DNA from: Litoribacter ruber
GTDB lineage: Bacteria; Bacteroidota; Bacteroidia; Cytophagales; Cyclobacteriaceae
DNA: 64,000 nucleotides
Direction: 5' to 3'
NCBI RefSeq assembly: GCF_018500185.1
Contig: NZ_JAHBGI010000001.1
Coordinates: 186,001 to 250,000 of the forward strand
Positions within the stretch are counted from its first letter, which is position 1, and every line of letters begins with the position of its first letter. Made by a program: the position numbers and the translations under genes. A model generated the notes under the pieces. The model was not told the origin of the DNA. It saw nothing but the letters and a program-made list of their open reading frames with translations, and made no database searches. Of this stretch, positions 13,609 through 21,672 are shown one piece after another.

Positions 13609-15288
13609 ATGAAAAAAACAAGTTTAGTTTTCGCGATGTTGTTTGCCGGCGGCTTTGTGTTTGCCCAAGGTAGCAATACTGCCACTGTGGAACAGAATGG
13701 TAATAATCATGAGGCTGAGGTAAATCAGACGGGAATTAATAATAACAGCTCTGTATTAATAACAGGTGGAAATGGATCTCTAGTAAATGTAGATCAAGTA
13801 GGAGTGTCAAACTCGGCAAGTTTTGTAGGTAGTGGAAGTGTAACTGGTACCCAACTTCAGGTGGGAAGTAACAATAGTGCAGTTGCTGGGTCAAATGGAT
13901 TCGGTAATAATTCCGTAATTAACCAGATTCAGTTAGGAAATAGGAACTCTGCAGATGCAAGTAATTGGTCTCAATCTAGTAATAACTTTGTGGATCAAAC
14001 TCAAGTTGGGAATGACAATACTGCACAGGCTAGAAGACTGAGAGGGTTTGACAGAGTTGAGGTGACCCAAACTCAGTTAGGTAACAGAAATACTGCGTTA
14101 TTAAATCCAGAAGGTAGTGGTCAGTATTATGCTGATGGTGGGTTTGTAAGACAAATTCAAATTGGAAATGATAACACCTCTACCGCAAGTAGAATACAAG
14201 GAGCTGGAAGAATTAGTGGTACTATAATTCAAGAGCAATATGGTTCTGATAATATATCTACCTTTAGGTTGGGGGCTGATGCCGATGCGAGATCTTTTCA
14301 ATTCGGAAATGAAAATGAAGCTTCAATTGATCAAAGAGATGGATTCAATGTTGGTTTTATTTCTCAAGTTGGAAATCTGAATGAGGCTTCTGTATCTCAA
14401 GAAGGTGGTGATAATGATGCATCCGTTTACCAGTTCGGATCTGAAAACGAGGCGGCAATAGATCAGTCTGCGGAAAACAATATGGCTGGTGTTTATCAGT
14501 TGGGTAATAGAAATGAGGCTTCAATTGATCAATCTGCTAGAGATAATAGTGCTGACATTTATCAAGCTGGTAGAGACAACTATGCATCCATAGCTCAGTC
14601 TGCTCGGGGTAATGACGCTCTAATCAAGCAAGCTGGTTCTGATAATAACGCTAGCATTGATCAATCTGCAAGAGAAAACGAGGCCTCAATTTATCAGCTA
14701 GGTAGAAACAATATGGCTTCTATTGATCAATCAAGCGGAGGCAATGATGCTACTATTAAGCAGGCGGGTTCTGACAACGAAGCTACTATCTCACAAGTAA
14801 GCGGCTCTAATTTTGCATATTTGTCTCAGTGGGGTAAAGGAAACGAAGCTTCAATTGAGCAAAGCGGTGGGCATGATGCTTTGATTAAGCAAGCTGGTAA
14901 CCATAACATGGCATCAATTGATCAGTCTAATAGCTGGGGTGGTGCTGGTAGTGATGCCACAATCAAGCAGTATGGGAATGGTAACGATGCTTCTATTACT
15001 CAAGCCTCTACATTTTTTGCAAGCAATTCTGCAAGTATTATGCAAAAAGGTAATGGCAATGATGCTTCAATTTCTCAGAATTCTACTTTAATTGGAAACA
15101 CTGCAGAAGTGACCCAAAAAGGCAATGATAACTTCACTCTTGTCAAGCAAGGTGGAGGAAGCAACATGGCTCAAGTGCTTCAGCATGGTAATGATAACAG
15201 AGCATATGTAAATCAGCATACGGCTGGCAACACTGCAACTGTTACTCAAATGGGCAACGGTAACGTAGCGAGAGTTACTCAAAGATAA
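13609..15288 (+). CDS. Large curlin-repeat amyloid subunit (CsgA-like)
   Basis: A 559-residue secreted protein with a signal peptide (MKKTSLVFAMLFAGGFVFAQ) and then almost only curlin-type repeats. The N-terminal half uses longer, irregular repeats (QIQLGNRNSA, QTQVGNDNTAQA, QIQIGNDNTSTA). The C-terminal half (from about 225) is regular, with roughly 25 units of about 11 residues of the form N-x-A-S-I-x-Q-x-G/A-x-x, such as NEASIDQSARDN. The conserved Gln and Asn are those that stack in the curli beta-solenoid. E. coli CsgA is only about 150 residues with five repeats. It is very likely the major fibre subunit exported through CsgG. A terminator follows. Confidence 0.9.
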   Translation: MKKTSLVFAMLFAGGFVFAQGSNTATVEQNGNNHEAEVNQTGINNNSSVLITGGNGSLVNVDQVGVSNSASFVGSGSVTGTQLQVGSNNSAVAGSNGFGNNSVINQIQLGNRNSADASNWSQSSNNFVDQTQVGNDNTAQARRLRGFDRVEVTQTQLGNRNTALLNPEGSGQYYADGGFVRQIQIGNDNTSTASRIQGAGRISGTIIQEQYGSDNISTFRLGADADARSFQFGNENEASIDQRDGFNVGFISQVGNLNEASVSQEGGDNDASVYQFGSENEAAIDQSAENNMAGVYQLGNRNEASIDQSARDNSADIYQAGRDNYASIAQSARGNDALIKQAGSDNNASIDQSARENEASIYQLGRNNMASIDQSSGGNDATIKQAGSDNEATISQVSGSNFAYLSQWGKGNEASIEQSGGHDALIKQAGNHNMASIDQSNSWGGAGSDATIKQYGNGNDASITQASTFFASNSASIMQKGNGNDASISQNSTLIGNTAEVTQKGNDNFTLVKQGGGSNMAQVLQHGNDNRAYVNQHTAGNTATVTQMGNGNVARVTQR

Positions 15289-15308
15289 TAATTGCAGATA
15301 CTTACATT

Positions 15309-15341
15309 AAAAAAGGGAATAGCTTCTATTCCCTTTTTTTG
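15309..15341 (+). terminator. Intra-operon terminator after the large curlin gene
   Basis: AAAAAGGGAATA and TATTCCCTTTTTTT form a stem with a 5-base loop followed by a T run. It would reduce read-through from the fibre subunit into the secretion genes. Confidence 0.85.
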
Positions 15342-15391
15342 GTAACTTTATCTTTTCAGAGAGTTGTTTTGATGTGTTAAATGATTGAGCT

Positions 15392-16054
15392 ATGAAAAAG
15401 TCTTCGCTTCTAATTTTTACTTTCATTCTGTCTATTACCATTTCCCATGCCCAGCAAGAGGAAGAGCTTACTAGATGGGATCAAATTGATCTCATAAATG
15501 TGCAGGCTATTGATCTATTCATTCCTGTAGTAAGTTCAAACGCTGCCATAATCCGTCAAATAGGAGACAATAATGAAGTGGATTTAAACCAAACTCAGCA
15601 GGGACTTCATTTAAACCAAGCCATAATATTGCAGCAGGGGAATCAGAATAAATCTATTCTAGGTCAAAGCGGCTCTGGCCTTGCGACGATCCTTCAGCAA
15701 ACCGGCAATCATAATCAGTTTAATTTAGGAATGTTAGGGGCCTTTATTCAAGTCAGTGCTTCACAAAATGGAAACCGTAACCAAATTAGCGGGGTAGTTG
15801 CAAATAGTAGTGCTACTCCATCCACTCTAGACTTAAGTCAGATTGGAAATAATAATCAAATTGAAGTCAATTTGATTGGAGGAAATCTCGGCGCCACTCC
15901 CGTGGTGATCAATCAACAGGGTAACAATCAAAGGGTGAGAGCCAATCAGGATAGTTTTTCTTCCCCAATCAAGATTACCCAAACTCCAGGAGCTGGAGGT
16001 GCGGGTATGCAAGTGAGCGTAACTTCTTCCCAATTTGGAATGCCAGTTAGATGA
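15392..16054 (+). CDS. Curlin-repeat protein (CsgB-like candidate)
   Basis: A 220-residue secreted protein: signal peptide (MKKSSLLIFTFILSITISHA), a non-repetitive segment to about residue 50 (RWDQIDLINVQAIDLF), then around eight imperfect curlin units (AAIIRQIGDNNEVDLNQ, ATILQQTGNHNQFNLG, LDLSQIGNNNQIEVNL) and a less regular C-terminus. The distinct N-terminal segment and divergent repeats resemble a minor or nucleating subunit such as CsgB rather than the bulk subunit, but this is inference. It follows the terminator after the large curlin and precedes csgE by 133 bases. Confidence 0.85.
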   Translation: MKKSSLLIFTFILSITISHAQQEEELTRWDQIDLINVQAIDLFIPVVSSNAAIIRQIGDNNEVDLNQTQQGLHLNQAIILQQGNQNKSILGQSGSGLATILQQTGNHNQFNLGMLGAFIQVSASQNGNRNQISGVVANSSATPSTLDLSQIGNNNQIEVNLIGGNLGATPVVINQQGNNQRVRANQDSFSSPIKITQTPGAGGAGMQVSVTSSQFGMPVR

Positions 16055-16187
16055 CCGCATGTCTTATTAATACTAAGTTGGGTAATTTAATGGTGTGAAA
16101 TGCAAATTACTCTTGACATTCCTAAATAAAATGTATTTATTGCAAGTGTTCTGCCATTTTAGTCAGATTAGTTTTGTTTTGAGTATC

Positions 16188-16700
16188 ATGAGAGTTTTTT
16201 TTAGTTTCATATTATTTTTCATCCTTTTTCCGGCTTTTTCGCAGACGGAAGGCACTTCCGAGGTTTTAAAAAATGATACAGTTCCAGTTCAGGAAGCTCC
16301 GGAGTCTTTAAAGAATTTGTTGCAAGATATTATTGAGGGGGAGGTAAAAAAAACAAAGCGGGATGCGGAAGTTGAGATCGATGGGCTTTTGATCGATGAA
16401 ACTAAAACGAAAAGTGGAAGAGATTTTTTTGACCTATTCTATAGAGATTGGGATCCACCCGAAGAAGCTAGAAACTATTCCATTTTGGTGGAGGAAAAAC
16501 CATTTCGGATGAACATCACTATGGTTGAAATATACATAAATGAAACCATGGTTTTCCAATCATTTTTGCAGCCCAGGGCGGAATTTATAGAAAATCTAGC
16601 AGCAGAATCCGTTGAAACCACCCAAATGTACCTGCTTCAATATGAGCAAATTGTCAGGGACATGGAAGGAGAGGAAAGATCAGGAACAGGAATATTTTAA
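16188..16700 (+). CDS. csgE: Curli secretion specificity factor CsgE
   Basis: CsgE caps the periplasmic vestibule of the CsgG channel and delivers curlin subunits to it. The 170-residue precursor begins at the ATG at 16188 with a signal peptide (MRVFFSFILFFILFPAFS). The mature part matches E. coli CsgE well: EVEIDGLLIDETKTKSGRDF corresponds to its [20 protein letters not shown], and NITMVEIYINETMVFQSFLQP to its ITVNQDVIFQTFLFP segment. It has an acidic N-terminal extension compared with E. coli. It is followed by csgF after 16 bases. Confidence 0.92.
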   Translation: MRVFFSFILFFILFPAFSQTEGTSEVLKNDTVPVQEAPESLKNLLQDIIEGEVKKTKRDAEVEIDGLLIDETKTKSGRDFFDLFYRDWDPPEEARNYSILVEEKPFRMNITMVEIYINETMVFQSFLQPRAEFIENLAAESVETTQMYLLQYEQIVRDMEGEERSGTGIF

Positions 16701-16716
16701 TTTTAATAGTAGAGTT

Positions 16717-17133
16717 ATGAAGAAGTTTTTACTAGTATTTGTTTTAGCATTTCCCTTTTGGATTGGAATGAGTGATGCCCAGCAATTGGTTTATCGGCCA
16801 ATCAACCCAGCTTTTGGCGGAGAAACTTTTAATTATCAATGGATGCTTAGCTCAGCCCAAGCTCAAGATACCTTTACGGATCCTTCTGCTGATGCTTTTG
16901 GATATGGGAGAGACCCTATGGAAGATTTTGCAGAAAGCCTAAATAGGCAAATCCTAAGTAACTTGGCTAGGGAAATAGTTACACGCCAATTTGGGGAAGA
17001 AGGCCTGCAGGAAGGGAGTTACCAATTAGGCGATTACCTTATTGACATTGGCGGTGGCGGAGGTGGACTTAATGTGTCCATACGAGATTCCCGTACCGGA
17101 GCCACCACGACTGTTGAAGTACCCCATTTTTAG
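16717..17133 (+). CDS. csgF: Curli assembly factor CsgF
   Basis: CsgF is secreted to the cell surface, where its N-terminus inserts in the CsgG channel and it links secretion to nucleation. The 138-residue precursor starts at the ATG at 16717 with a signal peptide (MKKFLLVFVLAFPFWIGMSDA). The mature N-terminus LVYRPINPAFGG and the SSAQAQDTFTDP block correspond to the FQFRNPNFGG and NSAQAQNSYKDP segments of E. coli CsgF; the C-terminal YLIDIGGG...TGATTTVEVP matches the YIVDI...TGQTSTIQV end. A glycine run lies near residue 112. Confidence 0.93.
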   Translation: MKKFLLVFVLAFPFWIGMSDAQQLVYRPINPAFGGETFNYQWMLSSAQAQDTFTDPSADAFGYGRDPMEDFAESLNRQILSNLAREIVTRQFGEEGLQEGSYQLGDYLIDIGGGGGGLNVSIRDSRTGATTTVEVPHF

Positions 17134-17152
17134 AGTATAACCCAAAAGATTA

Positions 17153-18538
17153 ATGAGAGTATTTTTAAAAAGCTCTTTAATAAAGAGCTTACTGAGTATA
17201 GTTTGTCTATTTTACATTTCCGCTTGCTCCCCTTCCTTCTATCAACCTTTCAATGATAGGGATGCTACTTTGGGGCCGGAGACGAGGATGAAAAGAGAGT
17301 TATTGGACCTGCCGGAGCCTAAAGAGCCCATAGTAGTGGCAGTGTACAAATTCAGGGATCAAACCGGGCAGTATAAGGAAAGCAATATGGGTGCCAGCTG
17401 GTCGACGGCCGTGACCCAGGGCGCCACCAATATCCTGATCCGTGCCTTGGAGGAGTCCAAATGGTTCGTGCCCATTGAGCGCGAAAACATCAGCAACCTT
17501 CTGAACGAAAGAAAGATCATACGCTCAAGCCGTGAGCAATATGAAGGCACCAACAATGTACTTCTACCACCTTTGCTTTTTGCCGGAGTGTTGTTGGAAG
17601 GGGGGATCGTTTCTTATGAGACCAACGTATTCACGGGTGGTGCCGGGATGAGGTATTTCGGGGCCAATGCATCTTCCCAGTATCGGGAAGATAGGGTTAC
17701 CATTTACCTTCGGGCCGTATCCACCAGTAACGGGAAAGTTCTAAAGACTATTTATACAACCAAATCCATTCTTTCCCAGGAAGTATCCGCAGGCTTTTTC
17801 CGATATGTGAAATTCAGAAGGCTCTTGGAAGCCGAAACTGGCTACACCTACAATGAGCCCACTGAAATGGCCATCACGGAAGCTGTTGAAAAAGCAGTAC
17901 ACAGTATGGTGTTGGAAGGTGTAATGGGGAATATTTGGGAGCTCAAGGAAGAAAATGATACCACCCAGATGTTGCTAGATCAATATGTCATGGAAAAATC
18001 CGATAATGTGGAGCACGACTATATAGGAAGGCTTCACCGATATGACCACCGATCCTCCTTCTACATCGCTCCGAAGTTTACCACCCAATCCTATTTGGGT
18101 GATTATTCAAGCAGTACGCCCCAGACGGGTTTTGCAGCCAATTATGGTTTTGGGATTTCAAACAGCTTGTTTGTGGATGGGAACCTGGGCTACCAGCAGG
18201 TCAATATCAGTGATGTGGTCAATTCTAGGGAGTTTTATGGAACTGCTGGCGTAAAATACATCGCCAATCCATCGGGGAGATTGTCGCCCTTTGCAGCTGT
18301 TGGTGCAGGGTCGTACTTTAACTTTGGAAACAATATCGCGCTTTCCAACCAGCCCTGGTTTCCCTTTATCAACTATTCAGCCGGATTGGAATATGTTTTT
18401 GGCAACAAAACCGCCTTGGTGGGGGAGGCCTATGTAAACCAGCACCTGAGCGATACCTATGACGGGGTAGTGGCAGGCAGCTTCAATGATGTCATCCTAG
18501 GCTTCAAATTCGGAATTAAAATGTATATCGGAAATTAA
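17153..18538 (+). CDS. csgG: Curli secretion channel CsgG with C-terminal barrel-like extension
   Basis: CsgG is the outer-membrane lipoprotein nonamer that exports curli subunits. Residues 1-25 form a lipoprotein signal (FYISACSPS). Residues about 55-275 match E. coli CsgG closely: VAVYKFRDQTGQYK, NLLNERKIIRSSREQ, GGAGMRYFGANASSQY, SAGFFRYVKFRRLLE and GYTYNEPTEMAI. The protein is 461 residues against 277 in E. coli. The extra part of about 175 residues has alternating amphipathic strands and ends in KFGIKMYIGN, like a small OmpA-type barrel. The E. coli constriction motif SNFSTAV reads ASWSTAV here, so the ring Phe appears as Trp. Confidence 0.94.
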   Translation: MRVFLKSSLIKSLLSIVCLFYISACSPSFYQPFNDRDATLGPETRMKRELLDLPEPKEPIVVAVYKFRDQTGQYKESNMGASWSTAVTQGATNILIRALEESKWFVPIERENISNLLNERKIIRSSREQYEGTNNVLLPPLLFAGVLLEGGIVSYETNVFTGGAGMRYFGANASSQYREDRVTIYLRAVSTSNGKVLKTIYTTKSILSQEVSAGFFRYVKFRRLLEAETGYTYNEPTEMAITEAVEKAVHSMVLEGVMGNIWELKEENDTTQMLLDQYVMEKSDNVEHDYIGRLHRYDHRSSFYIAPKFTTQSYLGDYSSSTPQTGFAANYGFGISNSLFVDGNLGYQQVNISDVVNSREFYGTAGVKYIANPSGRLSPFAAVGAGSYFNFGNNIALSNQPWFPFINYSAGLEYVFGNKTALVGEAYVNQHLSDTYDGVVAGSFNDVILGFKFGIKMYIGN

Positions 18539-18545
18539 CAGTAAA

Positions 18546-19187
18546 ATGAAGTATATAAATTATTTGTGTTTATTGGCAATCAGCTTTTCTTTTTTGGGTT
18601 GCGAGCTTGAGAATATCGATATCGATCGATTTGGAACAATTACCGGTGTAGTCGTTGATGGGGAGTCCTATGAGCCGCTTTCTGGCGTACAGATTACCAC
18701 CACCCCGGCAAGTACCAGTGTGCTTACCGATGAGGAAGGTACCTTTCAGTTGAACAAGGTCCGCTATGGGGATGTGGTGATCAATGCCCGCAAAAAGGAT
18801 TTTTTATCGGGGACTATAAATATCGCCGTATATGAAGAGGAGAACACCAACCTCACTTTTTTCCTTCTTGAAGACGACCGCGATGTAGGGAATGTAGTGA
18901 TTTATGATCCTGTTCCGGGTAATGGTGCCGTGGATCAGCCACTATCTTTCACCTTCCAGTGGAATGTAGATCAGGACAACAGGGACAGGGAGCTTGAGTA
19001 CACCGTATATATCTTCCAATCCAACTCTACTACCCAAACCATCGTAGGGGAGAACCTCACAACCACCGAGGTCGTGGTGGCAGATCTTCAGCCGGCAACT
19101 ACCTACTTCTGGTATGTAGTGGCTAAGCATGACGGAAGAAATGTGGCTAACAGCCCGACATGGACATTCAGAACAGGCAACCCATAA
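18546..19187 (+). CDS. Curli-operon lipoprotein with carboxypeptidase-regulatory-like and FN3-like domains
   Basis: A 213-residue lipoprotein (lipobox SFLGC). Residues about 30-100 form a carboxypeptidase regulatory-like sandwich (GVVVDGESYEPLSGVQI, TDEEGTFQLNKVRYGD). Residues about 112-210 look like a fibronectin type III or Ig-like domain (PVPGNGAVDQP, ATTYFWYVVAKHDG, SPTWTF). It starts 7 bases after csgG and has no counterpart in the E. coli csg operons. It may anchor fibres or stabilise the channel at the outer membrane; this is inferred from the operon only. A terminator follows, making it the last gene. Confidence 0.85.
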   Translation: MKYINYLCLLAISFSFLGCELENIDIDRFGTITGVVVDGESYEPLSGVQITTTPASTSVLTDEEGTFQLNKVRYGDVVINARKKDFLSGTINIAVYEEENTNLTFFLLEDDRDVGNVVIYDPVPGNGAVDQPLSFTFQWNVDQDNRDRELEYTVYIFQSNSTTQTIVGENLTTTEVVVADLQPATTYFWYVVAKHDGRNVANSPTWTFRTGNP

Positions 19188-19223
19188 TAATCCTATTCAC
19201 GTTTAACCACTGCTTGTTCCACA

Positions 19224-19249
19224 GAACCGGGTCTTTGATCCGGTTTTTG
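19224..19249 (+). terminator. Terminator at the end of the curli operon
   Basis: AACCGGGTC and GATCCGGTT pair in a compact stem followed by five Ts, 36 bases after the lipoprotein stop. The rest of the gap up to 19530 is repeat-rich (GCGCGAAGAATACGCAAAG, a GGAGGGCAGGC block) and contains no clear gene. Confidence 0.75.
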
Positions 19250-19533
19250 TGTTTTGTTGCGGTAAGGTTTCACGCCCGCCTCCCGGAGGGCAGGCAAAGA
19301 GCGCGAAGAATACGCAAAGAGCGCAAAAGGTTTGTGCTTTCAAATCATAAGCCTTAAACTTTAAACCTTATACAATAAAAAATGGGTCACTAAGTCACAC
19401 AGCCTGTCCCGAGTAGCGTAGCGAATCGGGAAAGTTAAAAAAAGGCCCAAAGTCCTCTTCGCAGTGAACTTTCCAAGTATGCCTCATGCACTTCTTACCT
19501 ATTACTATTCAACTAGCCAAGCTGCTATGCACA

Positions 19534-19567
19534 AAAAAAGGCACCTAACTAAGTTAAGCGCCTTTTT
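19534..19567 (-). terminator. Terminator after the FKBP cluster
   Basis: On the minus strand AAAAAGGCGCTTAACT pairs with AGTTAGGTGCCTTTTT (with wobble pairs), 24 bases after the stop of the last FKBP gene. Confidence 0.75.
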
Positions 19568-19590
19568 ATGATAATAAATATTCTTACTTC

Positions 19591-20127
19591 TTAATCCATT
19601 CCCAAGAAATCCACTTCGAATACCAACACTGAATTGGCTGGGATGGGGCCTTGATCACGGTCTCTGTAGGCATGAGGAGAAGGGATAATTAATACAGCCT
19701 TGGAACCACTTCGAAGATTTCTAAAACCATAGCTGAAACCGGCAATTCTTTGATTAGAATTTAGCACAAAAAAATCAGGCTCATAAACTTTTTCTTCATC
19801 AAAAAGACCATGCTCACGAGCTACATTTTCTAAGGTAGTTTCAAAAATTGTCCCATCAAGTAGCCTTCCAGTGTAATTGGTATAAATAACGCTTCCAGTA
19901 GAAGGCTTATTAAGTGTGCTTTCTTCTTGAATAAGAATTACAGTGCCACTTTCGTCTTCTATCTTTTCTACATATTCGTAAGGATTAGTTGCTAAATAAT
20001 TTTCAATCCTTTCTCTATCTCTAGTCAGGTTCCCCATTTCATCATACTGCTCCCCAAATTCAAACTGGTCGCAGGAAAAGGCAAAAACGGCTACTACTGC
20101 CCAAATAAAACTTCTTTTCAACATCAT
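19591..20127 (-). CDS. FKBP-type peptidyl-prolyl isomerase lipoprotein (GldI-like candidate)
   Basis: A 178-residue lipoprotein (lipobox VFAFSCDQ) with one FKBP domain at about 75-175: VIYTNYTGRLLDGTIFETT, RIAGFSYGFRNLRSGSKAVLIIPSPHAY and SVLVFEVDFL. It would catalyse prolyl isomerisation or act as a chaperone in the periplasm. Its ATG overlaps the stop of the preceding FKBP gene in an ATGA arrangement. The set nrnA-FKBP-FKBP-FKBP next to ndk is reminiscent of gldI neighbourhoods in gliding Bacteroidota, but which copy, if any, is GldI cannot be told by eye. Confidence 0.85.
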   Translation of the reverse strand: MMLKRSFIWAVVAVFAFSCDQFEFGEQYDEMGNLTRDRERIENYLATNPYEYVEKIEDESGTVILIQEESTLNKPSTGSVIYTNYTGRLLDGTIFETTLENVAREHGLFDEEKVYEPDFFVLNSNQRIAGFSYGFRNLRSGSKAVLIIPSPHAYRDRDQGPIPANSVLVFEVDFLGMD

Positions 20128-20675
20128 ATTTCTTCTTCTGGCGCATCCGGAATGCTTACCAATTCAATATCAAATCTTAGCGGGGTGTGAGGTTGGATAG
20201 ATCCGTCTCTTGATCCTCCAGCTCCATAAGCATAAATGGAAGGGATCAATGTGGTTACAGTTTCGCCTACTTTCATATTAAAAACTGCAAAATCAAATCC
20301 TTCAATCACCTGCCCAAATCCAAAAACATAACCCCATGGCACGAAGGGTGCTTGTCTGGTGATTCCATGCTCCTGAGCAACGGAATCTACTGATGTATCG
20401 AAAACTCGTCCGTCCAAAAACCTGCCTGTGTAATTAACATACACACTGTCGCCTTGTTGTGGGCTTCTGCCGTTCTCTACCTCGTTATGCCAGATCATTA
20501 CGATACCTGTACCGCCATCTTTTTCAGTTTTTACACCTGCGATGGGAGTTTCTTGCATGTATTGTTCAATACTTGTAATATCTCTATCACGAATATTCTG
20601 GAGAGACTCCTCGTCATTGATACAGGCCGCAAAAAGCAATGCGGAGCCCAAGATCGCTAAGAATGATTTTTTCAT
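20124..20675 (-). CDS. FKBP-type peptidyl-prolyl isomerase lipoprotein
   Basis: A 183-residue lipoprotein (lipobox LFAACIND) with a helical segment near 25-50 and an FKBP domain at about 70-175: SVYVNYTGRFLDGRVFDTS, QVIEGFDFAVFNMKVGETVTTLIPS, TPLRFDIELV. It is translationally coupled to the next FKBP gene (4-base overlap) and separated from the preceding one by a hairpin. It is presumably attached to the inner leaflet of the outer membrane or to the inner membrane facing the periplasm. Confidence 0.88.
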   Translation of the reverse strand: MKKSFLAILGSALLFAACINDEESLQNIRDRDITSIEQYMQETPIAGVKTEKDGGTGIVMIWHNEVENGRSPQQGDSVYVNYTGRFLDGRVFDTSVDSVAQEHGITRQAPFVPWGYVFGFGQVIEGFDFAVFNMKVGETVTTLIPSIYAYGAGGSRDGSIQPHTPLRFDIELVSIPDAPEEEI

Positions 20676-20702
20676 AACTGTATGCTTACTATTAGGTAAA
20701 AT

Positions 20703-20733
20703 AAAGCCTTCGCTATTTAATTACGAAGGCTTT
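20703..20733 (-). terminator. Hairpin between the first and second FKBP genes
   Basis: AAAGCCTTCG and CGAAGGCTTT form a 10-bp stem with an 11-base loop, with TTTATTTTA following on the minus strand. It could be a terminator or an attenuator within the cluster. Confidence 0.65.
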
Positions 20734-20739
20734 AAGTTT

Positions 20740-21672
20740 TTATTTTACGTCTGTAATTTCAACGTCAAAAACCAAAACTGAATTTGGCGCGATCACCTCA
20801 CTTGCCTGGCGGCTGCCGTAAGCCAAAGGTGAAGGGATAAGCAATTTGGCTTTAGAACCTTTTCTCAACAACTGTAGACCTTCGTCCCAGCCCTGGATCA
20901 CTCTGCCTGCTCCTACTTGTACCTCGATCGGCTCATATCCGCCTCTGCCTTCGCTGTAGATGCCCTGCTCTCTGGCGATGTTTTCACGGCTGGTGTCAAA
21001 CACCCTTCCGTCCAACACATAACCGGTGTAATGAACCTTGGCCATGTCGCCGGCGCTCACTTCCTTACCGGAACCTTCTTCTTCAATGACGTAGAAAAGG
21101 CCTGATTCTGTCCTGTTGGCGTTCAGATTATTTTCGGCAATATACTCTTCGATTAGCTGGATATCCGTTTCGGTCTGTTGCATAGACTCTCTGGCCTGTC
21201 TTTCCTGCTGCTCTTCAGCCATGGCGGTGAAGAAATCCTGGAAGGCCGCCTCGTCCAATACGTCAACCACACCAATTCTCAATCTGATGATTTCTTCAGC
21301 AGTCAAGAATGGGGGCACGCCGAATCCACCAAACATTTTCTCAGCGGTGGTTTCTACCAAGATACTGTCACCTTTCTTAAGGTTCATGAAGATCTCATCA
21401 ATACCCGTCTGGGCCTGGGCTGAATCGTTGTATTGCAAGTAAGCGGGAGCGTGTTGCTCGTAGCTGGAGATGAACGTGGAATCGTTCTCGTTTTCTGCAG
21501 TGAAGTGGTACAATACGTATTCACCGTTGTTTGGAGCCTTGGAGCCCTCCTTGATGTACTTGTACTCAGTGCCATCAGCAGTGGTTGCTTTTCTACCGCT
21601 GTCACAGCTGGATACCGCTACGGCTGTAGCCAGGATACCCCCGGCTAGGATCAAATTCTTAATGTTTCTCAT
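20740..21672 (-). CDS. Double FKBP-domain lipoprotein
   Basis: A 310-residue lipoprotein (lipobox AVSSCDSG). Residues about 35-150 look like a degenerate FKBP fold (YVLYHFTAENENDSTFISS, FMNLKKGDSILVET), followed by a helical linker (MAEEQQERQARESMQQTE). A canonical FKBP domain lies at about 205-310 (AKVHYTGYVLDGRVFDTS, VIQGWDEGLQLLRKGSKAKLLIPS, APNSVLVFDVEI). The start overlaps the end of nrnA by 14 bases, so the two genes are co-translated. Likely a periplasmic folding factor. Confidence 0.88.
   Translation of the reverse strand: MRNIKNLILAGGILATAVAVSSCDSGRKATTADGTEYKYIKEGSKAPNNGEYVLYHFTAENENDSTFISSYEQHAPAYLQYNDSAQAQTGIDEIFMNLKKGDSILVETTAEKMFGGFGVPPFLTAEEIIRLRIGVVDVLDEAAFQDFFTAMAEEQQERQARESMQQTETDIQLIEEYIAENNLNANRTESGLFYVIEEEGSGKEVSAGDMAKVHYTGYVLDGRVFDTSRENIAREQGIYSEGRGGYEPIEVQVGAGRVIQGWDEGLQLLRKGSKAKLLIPSPLAYGSRQASEVIAPNSVLVFDVEITDVK

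Noticed and set aside
13609-15288. DNA-level repeats suggestive of a CRISPR or satellite
   Set aside because: The repeats are degenerate at DNA level but conserved at protein level with curlin Gln/Asn spacing, and a signal peptide is present, so they are coding.
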